Positions 30,789 to 42,329 are shown, numbered from the stretch's first letter. The stretch: DNA of 64,000 bases from Forficula auricularia (GCA_024734495.1 JALMQS010000055.1:10325340-10389339); one strand, 5' to 3'. Made by a program: numbers and translations. Notes: generated from the sequence alone by a model not told the origin.

Positions 30789-32576
30789 GTAAAACATTCA
30801 AACGTATGCGGTCGGGGGACCCCGTCTGGAACGAAATACCTTACGTTATTTTTAAAATATTAGAGTTAATAAAATACCGGCAAAAATTTTAACTATCTTA
30901 AATAATCACACTCCATACATACTGGCTATCTATATATACAAAATTAAGGTTTTGTCTGTACATTGCTCCAAATCACGCCAAATTTTGGTTGCACACGTTT
31001 CAAGCAAAGTTATGAACGAAAACACTCTCAACAAAATTCCTGTCTGTCTGTCTGTTTCAGTGGTTTTCCGAAAAGTTGCTCACGATTCACGTAAAAACGG
31101 ATGAAGGGATTATTATGAAATTTCATATTTACATCACATGTCTTCTAACTTACGTTTTTAGCTATATAACGTTTTGATATTTTGACCCCAGAAGGGGGTT
31201 TGGGGGAGCTGCAAGGAATGAATATTATCAAATAACTCCTAAACTATTAACCCTACGGCAAATTTTATGATGAACAAAGTTGTAGGGGATGTGATTTTGG
31301 ACAACTTTTGTTTAAAATAATTTTCCCAAAAAACCACCCAACAAGGGGGGAGGGTGAAAAAAATGTAAATCCTTGCCCTTGGAACTAACTCAACCAAATT
31401 TTGTATACATAATCTCTGGGCCTCTAGAGAGCTAGAAATGCAAAAACTAACAACCCAAAATGGGGGGGGGGGGGTCAAAAAATGAAAATTCTTTCTCTTG
31501 GGCCAAACTCAACCAAATTTTGTATACATAATCTGTGGGTCACTAGAAGGCTAGATATGCAAAAACTGGATGCGGAGGGTGGGTGCGGGGTGGGGAGTCA
31601 GGCGGGGTAGGGTGGGGGTGCAGGGGTGGTGCGGGATGGAGTCAAGGGGTGTGAGCGGTGGTGGGGTCCAGGGGGCTAGGCGGGGGTGTGGTGCGCAGGG
31701 TGGGGTCCGAGGTGGGTGGGGTGCGGGTGGTGGTGTAGGGGCGGGGGTTGGGAACGGGTGCATGGTGCGAGGTGCTGGAGGGTTTTGGGGTGGGGGTGGG
31801 GGAGGTGAGGGGGGATTAGGGTGCGGAATGGAGTGGTGGGGGTGGTGGGGTGGGGTTGAGGTTGGGCATGGTGCGGGGGTGCTTAGTGGGTTTCGGGGGA
31901 GGGGGGGGGGGCTGAGGGTCCAGGGGGCGTGTCCCCTGGCTGTAAGAAGGACCGCCAAAGGCGGGCCTTGCAGCTAGTTATTAATAATTGTATAGCTCTC
32001 TGTTCTCAAATATACTAAATATTGAAAATTAAAATTTCTATAAAATTACTATCTTTAGTTTTAAAGTTGAGAATTATTTAAATAATGTTATATGAAATTT
32101 ATATTATTTAAAATTTTACATAATATAATCAAAATAAATCGATAACTACTTTATGATTAAAATGGAATTTTTTTTTAGTTTTTTTTATTCAGGCTTTTTG
32201 GATTTAAATATTTTTTTATTTCTGGTTTGGCCAAATTGCCATTTTAATCATAAAGTAGTTATTGATTTATTTTGATTAGTTAATGTAAAATTTTTTAAAT
32301 AATATTAATTTCATATAGTGTTTATTTAAATAATTCTCAACTTTAAAAACTAAAGATAATAATTTTATACTCATATTTTGATTTTCAATATTTAATATAT
32401 TCAAGAAAATAATGGAGTTATTCAATTTTTAATAATCGGCGTATTTATGGAGTGTGATTTTTTAAGAGGGATAAAATTTTTGTCCGTATTTTATTAACTC
32501 TAATATTTTTAAAATAACGTAAGGAGCTTCGTTCCTGACGGGTGTCCCCCGACCGCACACTTTTGAATTTTTTTAC
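30789..32576. mobile_element. Large foldback/palindromic element, split by a Helitron
   Basis: Outer arms: TGCGGTCGGGGGACCCCGTC on the left and TGTCCCCCGACCGCACA on the right. The match continues inward through ATTAGAGTTAATAAAATAC and AATCACACTCCATA, and resumes beyond the Helitron into CTTTAGTTTTAAAGTTGAGA and ATTTTACATAATATAAT. Arms total about 320 bp each. The centre near 32,165-32,240 is AT-rich. Without the Helitron the element is about 740 bp. No ORF. A perfect empty site for the Helitron is provided by the intact right arm. Confidence 0.75.
30929..31977 (+). mobile_element. Non-autonomous Helitron B, 1,049 bp
   Basis: Starts TCTATATATACAAAATTAAG after A, ends with hairpin ACCGCCAAAGGCGGGC and CTTGCAGCTAG before T. 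Carries two of the ATGCAAAAACTAAC modules (about 31,345-31,565) and a G-rich top strand (31,570-31,935). No Rep/helicase gene. The long frames that can be drawn through the G-rich part on both strands are composition artefacts. Confidence 0.9.
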
Positions 32577-34117
32577 GGTTTTTGAGTTTTCGTATTTTGA
32601 GCAGTCTAACAGATGGACAACCCAATGGATAATGGACACTTTTTGGGTTTTGAAGAAGTTTTTCTGCAAACTCACATTCTAACTCTAAAGACTATCATAT
32701 TATATTGTGGACTAGAATTCTAAAAATGAAAGTTAAATTGACTTTATTGGAATTTGGAATTAGAAATCTTTAAAAAGTTCAATTTCAGAAATGCCGTTCT
32801 ATATTAATATTATTTTACCATTTATTTTTTTATCTATCACAAAATAATGCAAGAAAAATATCTAGATAAATATGTATTGTATAAAAAACACCATATAAAA
32901 CTACTAATTAAAACTTTTATGGTAGAATAATTTATTGGAACTTATTGGCAAAACGTCGAGTATTTTTGTCATATTGTAATATGTTTGGTAGTTTGTTAAT
33001 AAATTTATTTAATAGTTAATATTAATTTGGTTTTTATCAAAATATTCTGATAAACATATTTTTTTTTTTAAATAAAACCAATTTTTATTTACTTAATACA
33101 TTTCAAAGTTTTGATCTAAAATCCATATTTTAAGCCATTTAAAAATCTATATTATATCTATTTCAGATATAAAAGACAATGGACAATATCTAATGCTTAT
33201 TTCCTCTTTAATTTTTTTTAATTTTTTCTATATGTATTTATCTAAAGAACCTTATGAGCAGGATATTTTTAGTTATCTAGGGAACTCAAAATCGGAACAG
33301 TTCTGTTCAAAACGGGAAAATTAAAAAAATATATAACTGAACTTAAAATTTTAACAATTCTATTATTAAATAGTGATTTTATCGATGAAAGGATCTTAAT
33401 ATTCATGAAAGTGAATAGAAACTCCTCAATAGAATAGCAGAAGTTAATTGAAAGGGTGTGAGAAAGGAATTTAGAAGTAGCTTTTGATAACTAAATAAGA
33501 TAGGGTTATCACCCCCAAGTTGGGAAATTAAATATAAGTTGGGAACGTGTCTAAAGATGGTAAGAGCGGCTACTGATAACCTAAGTACCTTGTGGAAATC
33601 AAATAAATCTTGCATCGATCGACCTTAATGGAATTGGATTAAATTACAATCCTACCCCCAGCACGTTGTTTCGAGAGGAATATTTCATTGAGGCAGATGT
33701 TTCTCATCGTATACCTAGATTATATACAGGAATCCCCCGATTAACTCGAGACTCTCTTATCTTCTAAGTGCCATCTAAATATAAAAAAAAGTTAATATAA
33801 AAAGTTCTTACATTTTATACTGACTTACTTTCTTAGTATCACAAGCTTCAGTTGCTTTTAATCTTATAATGTTTCAAAATAAAATCTTAGAAATTAAAAA
33901 AAGGTTTAATAAATGAAGAAGTGCATGAATATGTCATGATCAAAAAAGGAAAAACTGTGAAATACTTTTAAGAGAATTATTTAAATTCAATTATTTATTA
34001 ACATATTGATTTTCTTTTCTTTTATTCAATATACATGGTGTTCCAAATCTCAACGATAAACCGTGAACTTTAATTAAAGAAAAATTAATCAAACAGATTG
34101 AAATACCGACTCAAAGA
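32577..34117. other. AT-rich, no gene recognised
   Basis: A minus-strand frame of 70 codons at 33,403-33,615 and the segment CCCCCAGCACGTTGTTTCGA near 33,655 are locally less AT-rich, but match no family I can name. Confidence 0.4.
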
Positions 34118-34122
34118 CCCCC

Positions 34123-35328
34123 TGGTTGCGCCAATCGCAACCGTGAGCTTATTGCATGTGTGATCATCGTTTTTACGATTTTTGTGCAGAAAAAATATCT
34201 CTAGGGCAGTGTTCGTCAACTCGATAGAACAGCGCGAGGGAGGCGCTCGCTCTGGGAACAGCCATAAACAAATTTATGTTTATTTATATAATTAATTTTT
34301 TCTCATTCTTGTGGAATCATCGAATCTGTGCAGATCATGTTCTGCTAATCAGAGTCCAGTCTCACATTTTACTCTCATATTTTTTATTTGTTGATGTTCT
34401 TTCTTCCCCATATCAATTGTGTATTGATAGAATATCAGCTAGTGAGTTGATATTTAATTTCCGAACATCACAACTGGACTTCTAAACTTCTGCTTCCTGG
34501 TAGCTGTACCATCTTCTCTCTCTCAGTATCGACTTCATTGGAAGGAAATACACATTCGTCTTATTTTTGGTACAGATTGGCCTGGAAGAAATTCTCAAGC
34601 TCAACGGATTCGTCAAACCAACAAACTGCTAAGTGAACCTATTTGATCCTATACTCTTTAATACATTTTTCTACTCTTCCTTAATTACTGAAAAACTCTC
34701 TCATTTCTTATTGAATACAATCCATTTGGTTTTTTGATCACTACATCTCATCTACGCTAAGACTCTCTCAAATCCATTTACCTATTATATTTATTTTATA
34801 AATAAATATGGCCGCCTTGTCAATGGCTAATTAGTTCTAATATTAATTTTAATTAAACATTTTGAATCCTGTTACTACTACTAACTTTAATTGAAAAATT
34901 GTTAATTAGATTTAATTAATTAATTTTAAAATTCATTCGTTTATTTGTCTCAAATACTTTCTGTTTAATTAACTTATAATTTACCCTGTTAATAATAATA
35001 AAAATAAAGTGATAATTTCTAATCATAATTCATATTCACAATTCAATTGGACTTTGCAATTTTTTCTCAGATAATTTTCTTGTTATATTTTTTTTATTTA
35101 TTCTCGACTTTCAGAGGTAAGCAAGAACCTTCTAATTTAAATTCAATTTCATAATATGGTGATAATTTAATCACATTAAAACTAACATAAAAGTTTAAGT
35201 GCGCTGAGCAACTGAAAAACTTTTTGGAGTCACTGTTATTATTTTAATCCTAGCATATTTTTTTTAATTTTGTTGAACTTTGAATTTTTCTAACTTTTTT
35301 CTACCCTGACTATCAGTTGGCTCAACCA
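34123..35328 (+). repeat. 5' LTR of the BEL element
   Basis: From TGGTTGCGCCAATCGCAACC to ATCAGTTGGCTCAACCA. The first bases contain a small inverted repeat (GGTTGCG/CGCAACC). Confidence 0.9.
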
Positions 35329-35340
35329 TTTAAATTTTTT

Positions 35341-35360
35341 GGTGACCCCGACGTGATCCA
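35341..35360 (+). promoter_or_regulatory. Primer binding site of the BEL element
   Basis: TGGTGACCCCGACGTGAT lies 12 nt after the 5' LTR and begins with TGG, complementary to a tRNA 3' CCA end. The tRNA species was not assigned. Confidence 0.7.
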
Positions 35361-35527
35361 AACTGCTAACTTGCTTACACTGTATAGTCATCGCCAAACA
35401 AAGTGCAAATAATTTTATTGAAATTATCATATATTTTTATTTTTATTTTTACATTATTCTTATTTTATTTTTAGTTGTAATTATACAAATTGTTCTCACT
35501 CATTGTATTTAGTCATAATCTTTCACA

Positions 35528-36022
35528 ATGCCACCCAAATCGATACTAGAACAAGTCAAAGGAGATATAGTAGCCTTAGGGTTTGGGATCAGGATACTTT
35601 TGAGAAACCCTTATGACAAAGAGAACCCACAGTTAGCTACAGTTACCGATACTTTAGAACGTGCGGAAAAACTAGAGGTGGACATTAAGAATATCATCAA
35701 GAAAGCATCACAACATGATTTATTTACCCTAGAAGGAGGGGAAGATCTCGATAGTCAAATCACCGCACATTATGATTCTCTTATAAATATACTAAGAGAA
35801 GCCAAATCTATTTTAACACAATTAACCCCCTCTAGCACTACTCAGGATCTCACACCAACAAATACTCAGTCTTATGTTCATCTACCCACACTGAATCTTC
35901 CGAAGTTCTCAGGTGAATACGAGAACTGGAAATCGTTTTTGGATTTATTCCTCGCCACAATAGATCAAAATAAAACACTCACTAAAGCCCAAAAATTGAC
36001 ATACCTCAGGGGAGCCTTTTAG
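35528..36022 (+). pseudogene. gag: BEL Gag, first part (164 codons, ends at a frameshift)
   Basis: Starts MPPKSILEQVKGDIVALGFG. The end LPTLNLPKFSGEYENWKSFL, then FLATIDQNKTLTKAQKLTYL, is the hallmark of the DUF1759 Gag domain of BEL/Pao elements (L..F.G....W..F...F...I......K...L). The frame hits TAG at 36,020 within CCTTTTAGG. One missing base there shifts the rest of Gag to the frame read from 36,019. Confidence 0.85.
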
Positions 36023-37689
36023 GTCCGGCAGCACTTGTCATTCAGGCATATTCCATTACAGACGAAAATTACACAATATGCTTGGATCTACTTAAGTCTC
36101 ATTATGATCGCAAGAGAGAAATCATATTCTCATTCATAGACAAGCTCCTTAATCTACCTTCAGTAACACATCCAACCAAAGACTCCCTCAGTCAGTTTAA
36201 CATCTCAGTAAGAGACATCGCCACAAATTTAAAAACACTAGGTTTAGACCTAACAGCCTGTAATGCTTTCATAACAAGGATCATCATGAAAAAGATTGAT
36301 TCACACTCATTAGAAAGCTGGCTACATACACAAGTGGTAGATGAAGTGCCGAACTTCGATACTCTCCTCAAACATCTAGACATCAGGTCCCAAGCTATGG
36401 AGACACAATATAAAACTAATCAAACACCGAACAAACATCAGACAACCACATATAATTCTCCAAAAGAGAAAACAGCCAAAACATATAATGTCACCATTAC
36501 AAACAGTACATGTCCGATCTGTCAAAAATCACCGAGTCACAGAATCAAGGAATGTCAGAAGTTCTTGACCTTATCCGTACCAGATCGATACAAAACACTC
36601 AAAGATCACAAACGGTGTGTACTTTGCTTCTCACCCACACATTTTACGAACAATTGCACATTTAGGCCATGTTTTCTTTGCGGCAAATTACACCACCGAC
36701 TCTTACATGAAAACAGAGAACACACAAATCAATCAGCACAATCTAGCTCTTCCTCTAATCAGTCTCGACCTTCTATTTCCTCTAATTCGGATCAATCGGA
36801 TCTCAAGACAGAAGCCAGCCCAGACGTTACTCCCACCCAGAAGACTTGTGTGGCCCAACAAACCAGGAAACAGGGACTTAAACAGGTGCCATTACTCTCC
36901 ACAGTCAGAATCCATCTCTTACATAATAATGGTACCATACATCCAGCGAGATTCCTACTTGATTCAGCAAGTGAGGTTTCCATCATATCCAAACAGTTGG
37001 CACGCACTCTGGGTACCAGAAGAAAACCAGATCCGATTCATATAGAAGGATTGGGCACCGCAAACAAAATGGAATCCACACATACGACTCTGATCCATAT
37101 TTCATCGTGCTACAGTGACACGAACTACCAACCGTATGAGTTCCATATAGTGGACAAAATTGAACTCACATTACCAACCAGGCCTGTCGACCCAGCCTTG
37201 GTCGCTTTTATCCAAGACAAACCACTGGCAGACCCATACTTCCACACTTCAGCTCCAATACACGGAATATTGGGAGCAACTGTATGTGCCAAGATTTTCA
37301 CAGGAGAGAAGTTCAATGTTCCCAACAGTAACTTAGCAATGTTCAATACAGAATTCGGATGGGTGTTGCTAGGCTCTGCACCAGCATTACCAAGAGAACC
37401 TCTACCAAGTGAATTGGGAAACAAACAAACAAATGAAGCAACCAAGAGTATTTTTGTGCTCACTACCAATTCACTCAAACCAGACCAGACTTCTCGCAAT
37501 TTCCAGAGTTTTACATCACAAACTAACAACCTGTCAAGGACAAACAGGCCGTCCGAGATTGGTAATCGGAGGTCCACAAACAAGAAGCCTTGGCGCTCAA
37601 CCTGGTCCACAGGTACTCTCAGGTTTAATCCACAAAGAAGTATTTCGCCAGAGGAATACAAACGGAAGAGTAGATCTAAATCTACGTAG
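36019..37689 (+). pseudogene. BEL Gag second part with zinc knuckles, and DUF1758 protease-like domain
   Basis: Continues DUF1759 (LGPAALVIQAYSITDENY, LLKSHYDRKREIIFSFIDKL). Three Cys/His knuckles follow: CPICQKSPSHRIKEC (36,510), CVLCFSPTHFTNNC (36,616) and CFLCGKLHHRLLH (36,673). The aspartic-protease-like DUF1758 domain has LLDSASEVSII near 36,957, with DSA where active proteases usually have D[ST]G, then a GILGATV flap-like block and FNTEFGWVLLG. Similarity ends near 37,420. The remaining codons are unrelated, consistent with a deletion joining this point to sequence near the 3' LTR. Confidence 0.85.
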
Positions 37690-38071
37690 ACTTCACCCAA
37701 CCTCAGGAGCTCATACCTTATGAGTACGTGGATGGCAACCACGGGGTTTTCTGAGCTGAGTGCTGACATTACTTCCACTTTCTTGTGTCAGACTCCTTCT
37801 CTTTCATCTTTTCTATCGATCACTCTCGATCAGCAGTTCTTCCGATCCTGATGCTATTAGGCAACGAGGGCTAGGGATCACTCCTTTCAGTTCTTCTCAC
37901 ATTTACTCTACACAGCACACTCTTACAATGAAGAACATTACAACCAACAGAGAAGAACACACACAACCAAGGAAGAACACAATTGCAACAAACAAGATCC
38001 ACATACCAGATTCTCACATAGCTTACATTACAGATGTACATATTGCGAACTTCGTTCACCGGGCCCCGGTA
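37690..38071 (+). other. Remnant between the BEL protease region and 3' LTR
   Basis: Short frames only. TATGAGTACGTGGATGGCAA and later text may be leftover pol 3' or UTR. The last bases before the LTR (ACCGGGCCCCGGTA) form a small palindrome rather than a purine-rich primer tract. Confidence 0.5.
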
Positions 38072-39286
38072 TGGTTGCGCCAATCGCAACCGTGAGCTTA
38101 TTGCATGTGTGATCATCGTTTTTACGATTTTTGTGCAGAAAAAATATCTCTAGGGCAGTGTTCGTCAACTCGATAGAACAGCGCGAGGGAGGCGCTCGCT
38201 CTGGGAACAGCCATAAACAAATTTATGTTTATTTATATAATTAATTTTTTCTCATTCTTGTGGAATCATCGAATCTGTGCAGATCATGTTCTGCTAATCA
38301 GAGTCCAGTCTCCCATTTTACTCTCATATTTTTATTTGTTGATGTTCTTTCTTCCCCATATCAATTGTGTATTGATAGAATATCAGCTAGTGAGTTGATA
38401 TTTAATTTCCGAACATCACAACTGGACTTCTAAACTTCTGCTTCCTGGTAGCTGTACCATCTTCTCTCTCTCTCAGTATCGACTTCATTGGAAGGAAATA
38501 CACATTCGTCTTATTTTTGGTACAGATTGGCCTGGGAAGAAATTCTCAAGCTCAACGGATTCGTCAAACCAACAAACTGCTAAGTGAACCTATTTGATCC
38601 TATACTCTTTAATACATTTTTCTACTCTTCCTTAATTACTGAAAAACTCTCATTTCTTATTGAATACAATCCATTTGGTTTTTTTGATCACTACATCTCA
38701 TCTACGCTAAGACTCCTCTCAAATCCATTTACTTTCTATTATATTTATTTTATAAATAAATATGGCCGCCTTGTCAATGGCTAATTAGTTCTAATATTAA
38801 TTTTAATTAAAAACATTTTGAATCCTGTTACTACTACTAGCTTTAAATTTGAAAAATTGTTAATTAGATTTAATTAATTAATTTTAAAATTCATTCGTTT
38901 ATTTATTATAAATACTTTTCTGTTTAATTAACTTTATAATTTACCCTGTTAATAATAATAAAAATAAAGTGATAATTTCTAATCATAATTCATATTCACA
39001 ATTCAATTGGACTTTACGAATTTTTTCTCAGATAATTTTCTTGTTATATTTTTTTTATTTATTCTCGACTTTCAGAGTAAGCAAGAACCTTCTAATTTAA
39101 ATTCAATTTCATAATATAGTGATAATTTTAGCGTCATAAAACTAACATAAAAGTTTAAGTGCGCTGAGCAACTGAAAAACTTTTTGGAGTCACTGTTATT
39201 ATTTTAATCCTAGCATATTTTTTTAATTTTGTTGAACTTTGAATTTTTCTAACTTTTTTCTACCTGACTATCAGTTGGCTCAACCA
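38072..39286 (+). repeat. 3' LTR of the BEL element
   Basis: Same ends as the 5' LTR. Differences are mostly one- or two-base length changes in runs (for example six versus seven Ts before GATCACTACATC). Confidence 0.9.
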
Positions 39287-39292
39287 CCCCCT

Positions 39293-39732
39293 AATATGCG
39301 ATTTTCATCGAAATCGTTCAGGCCGTTTAGGAGAAACTTATTTTATAAAAATATAAATATATAGGTACATATATATTTATAAGGCCTTTTGGAGAAAACA
39401 CGAGCCCGGGACAACTAATATTATGAGTGCCTTCAAAATTGAAAATAAAATAGAAATAATTTTATTTTATTGCAACGAATCTAATTAAGAAAAGGAGGGA
39501 AAAAAATGTTTTAATATGCGATTTTCATCGAAATCGTTCAGGCCGTTTAGGAGAAACTTATTTTATAAAAATATAAATATATAGGTACATATATATTTAT
39601 AAGGCCTTTTGGAGAAAACACGAGGCCCGGGACAACTAATATTATGAGTGCCTTCAAAATTGAAAATAAAATAGAAATAATTTTATTTTATTGCAACGAA
39701 TCTAATTAAGAAAAGGAGGGAAAAAAATGTTT
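39293..39732 (+). repeat. 220-bp tandem duplication
   Basis: TAATATGCGATTTTCATCG recurs exactly 220 bp apart (39,293 and 39,513). The copies run through CCGTTTAGGAGAAACTTATT, GCCTTTTGGAGAAAACACGA and AAAAGGAGGGAAAAAAATGT with essentially one difference (GAGCCC versus GAGGCCC). Copy 1 starts immediately after the BEL target duplication. Confidence 0.9.
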
Positions 39733-39975
39733 TTCTATGCCTTTGTTAAAAATGAAGAAAGTTTTTGAACACTACTGTGGAGAGAAGAAGGAAACATTTT
39801 ATTTGTTTCATTCATTGACCCTTTGAAACCCTGAAGAAGGAGGGAAAATTCCTCCGAAACGTCGGTTTGAAAGGAAAGGAGGAAGGTTTCCAATAAATTA
39901 CACCTTATTTGATATGTGTTAATTTTTTTCTTTCCTCACTACCTCTGGGTTGCCTTCCATTACATTCAATTTTAT
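39733..39975 (+). mobile_element. Penelope-like short unit, copy 1
   Basis: Contains CTGAAGAAGGAGGGAAAATT and CCTCCGAAACGTCGG (39,831-39,865), where GGAGG and CCTCC pair. The text from AACACTACTGTGGAGAGAAG to GCCTTCCATTACATTCAATT matches the reverse complement of 43,576-43,830. No ORF. I infer the Penelope-like class from the motif and from the inverted-end structure of relatives at 41.3, 43.6 and 50.4 kb. Confidence 0.5.
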
Positions 39976-40991
39976 TTTATATTTTATAAGATGTAACATT
40001 TTTTATATGTCAAAAACTTTACGAGTTTCAAAATTAACAAATTCAATTATTATTATTATGAGGTCCATAAAATTGTGAGGCCCGGGGTAGCTGCCCCTAT
40101 TTTCTTCCCCTGTGATGAACCTGCACCTGTACCTAAAGTATAATAATATAGGATAGGGAATGGCCACATTACTTTCTTTTACTTTATTTATATCTGAGCC
40201 TTTGAACTCGTAGTACAATTCAAAATCTCGGAATGTATCTTGTACCTAAGCAATTTCTATATGAATATACATAAAGTCACAGATATGAAAGAAAAACGAA
40301 ATTATTCAAGATATACTATGTATATCATCTTTATCTATATTTTCTTTTATAGGGAATTATTTTATTTTTAAATAAACAATGGACGTAATTTCAATGTGAT
40401 GGGATAAACTCAAAATCCTTAGAAATAAACTTGCGAAAGCGAAAATAGAAATTAATAAAAGCATCTCTAGCAGAAGTGAATATTCAAATTTATAATAATT
40501 GGTAAATTAACTAAGTTGACAGCAATATGTGAAAAATGTCAAAAGCACAATTCTCATTCTGATATCCTCTGATGCACAGGTAACGATTTGTCTTAATGTA
40601 GGAGAGAGAAAAGTAGATTTTTAAAATAATAATAGCCTCTGGGATGGTCGGATGCTAAATCTTTATTTCATTTAAGCAGTAATTTTTACTATTCCAATCG
40701 AGTTTAATGGAGTGAAAATTTTTTGCTTTCATTATATGTTGCATGTTTGGAGGTGATTGTTTCAAGGGTTTGACTAGTAGTTTCCCGGAAAGCAAACTAG
40801 TTCTTGATTTCAACTCCTGAGGGGGCAGGACCCTTTTACGTGCAATTTAAACATATTTATCTATTAAAAAATTTGATTCGACCTAAATTCATTTTAGTTA
40901 ATAATAATTATTTTATTCAAACTGTGATACAAATATGTAAATAAAAGAGGGTTAGAATGGGTAAAGTTTCAAAAATTGCAAACAATCTCAC
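39976..40991. other. AT-rich, nothing recognised
   Basis: No supported feature. Text at 40,725-40,840 (GGAAAGCAAACTAGTTCTTG, CAACTCCTGAGGGGGCAGGA) weakly echoes 17,090-17,165. Confidence 0.4.
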
Positions 40992-41140
40992 CTGGAAGTA
41001 GCCGGAGCGCGAGCCTTAACCACTGGAGAATCTTCACAGTCGAGGGTCCCTTCTGGAGAGCGTCGTTGGGTGGGTTCACAGTCTCAAACGCACGGGCTCA
41101 AGGAGCCATGGGGGTCATTGTGAGGAGTGGACTTTGAACC
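40992..41140 (-). other. Candidate internal exon (149 nt) with canonical splice sites
   Basis: On the minus strand this block is preceded by a pyrimidine-rich tract and TATTGCAG, and followed by CCAG and GTGAGATT, a textbook donor. It is about 60% G+C in a 25-30% G+C neighbourhood and belongs to none of the repeats I could identify. Frame 1 reads SKSTPHNDPHGSLSPCV, a TGA, then DCEPTQRRSPEGTLDCEDSP and VVKARAPATSR up to the donor. All three minus frames carry at least one stop, so it could be a 5' UTR or non-coding exon, a pseudo-exon, or a coding exon with one CGA-to-TGA change or error. The plus strand also has an open frame across it (about 50 codons). I do not recognise the peptide. Confidence 0.45.
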
Positions 41141-41313
41141 CTGCAATAGAGAGTACTAGTTATGGTACAAATTCATAATAGTTAAAAGATAATTTTTATA
41201 AGAATCCAATTTAAAAATTTATTCGAATTTGATAAACAAGTGTGAACTCGTTTTCGAACCTCTCCCTAATAAAGCTAATTCCATTCTAATATATTATAAA
41301 CTCTCTTTATATA

Positions 41314-41810
41314 GTTTTTAAGAAATTTGGTGTTTGTACTTGGTGAAACATTTTTTAAAATTATTGGATAAAAAATACTTGGTAGGTTTCAAATAAATCT
41401 CTGAAATAAAACGAATATACCAAATAATCAATTAGAAGTTAAGAAAAGTACAATCATTGATTCCATTCTTTAAATATTTGCAATCTTGTGTTCATTAATT
41501 CTTCCCCCCCCTACACCCTCCTGAGAATAGATCCTCATTTCTTAGAAGGCCATTCAAAATTAAACTAAATAGACTTCCTACCCTTTTCCCTCCCCTAATT
41601 GTAAATATTTACCCTTTTCTTATTTAAAAATAAATTTTACCATTGACTTGTATTCAAATTCAACTTATTAGGGTCAGTTACTTTCTGTTGTTCCTGAAGA
41701 TGGGTTAGCCACCCGAAATATATATACTTATCGAGATTAGTCTCCAAAAATAAATTGGTTTTATTTTTATATCTTAATGTGAAACCTACCAAGTATTTTT
41801 TATCCAATAA
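41314..41810. mobile_element. Penelope-like short unit with inverted ends and 12-bp target duplication
   Basis: Flanked by the 12-bp direct repeat TCTCTTTATATA (41,302-41,313 and 41,811-41,822). Inside, 32-bp perfect inverted repeats lie at 41,360-41,391 and 41,780-41,811, the left one about 46 bp in from the duplication. TCCTGAAGATGGGTTAGCCA then CCCGAAATAT (41,693-41,719) is hammerhead-like, with GGGT and ACCC able to pair. Long target duplication, inverted terminal blocks and one asymmetric extension fit Penelope-like retroelements. No ORF. Confidence 0.55.
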
Positions 41811-41822
41811 TCTCTTTATATA

Positions 41823-42320
41823 CGTGTATTATTCTATTATTAAAACATATTTAAAAACGTTCCCAGTACAAAACCCAACGATAAAGAAGTTACAATTTTT
41901 TTAATAAAAATTTATCGTATATTTAAATTATTTTATTTATTTATTTATTATATTAAATAATCGAACATTTAAATATATTAAAATATATTTCAATTGGATA
42001 GACCAAGTGCTGATCTTTGTGAAATGGCGTGATCCTTATGACGAGAAGATTGACTCAGTACCTCAACATACAACAGGTCAAAATAATTATAAATGAGAAA
42101 GAAAACGATTTTATTTATCGATTGCATTCATCTGTAGGTTCACAGTACCTATCTAATATAATAAAATAGCATTTCAATTAAGAATTTTGGGGTTTGATTG
42201 AAATTTAATGAAAGCATTCACTTTCTACTCTCGGGCAGCGTATGTTGTAAGTGGCAGGGGCTCATGAGCTAATTTTTAATTTCATTTTATCAGCCAACAG
42301 TCAATTCTTTTATCTATTAC
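41823..42320. other. AT-rich, nothing recognised
   Basis: No feature supported. Confidence 0.5.
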
Positions 42321-42329
42321 AATCACGAG

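Larger units (their letters stand above)
34123..39286 (+). mobile_element. BEL/Pao LTR retrotransposon, pol-deleted (5,164 bp)
   Basis: Two long LTRs (1,206 and 1,215 bp) with matching ends TGGTTG...CAACCA, and a perfect 5-bp target duplication CCCCC (34,118-34,122 and 39,287-39,291). The internal region of about 2.7 kb holds a BEL-type gag and aspartic-protease region only. RT, RNase H and integrase are absent, and no polypurine tract precedes the 3' LTR. It is a non-autonomous or deletion derivative. LTRs differ mainly by run-length indels. Confidence 0.93.

Noticed and set aside
31551..31977. Two 135-codon frames on opposite strands (Gly/Arg-rich and Pro-rich)
   Set aside because: Both arise from the G-rich Helitron interior; no domain and no codon constraint.
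36617..37778. Long overlapping frames on both strands inside the BEL element
   Set aside because: Shadows of the gag/protease frame; none has BEL domain similarity.
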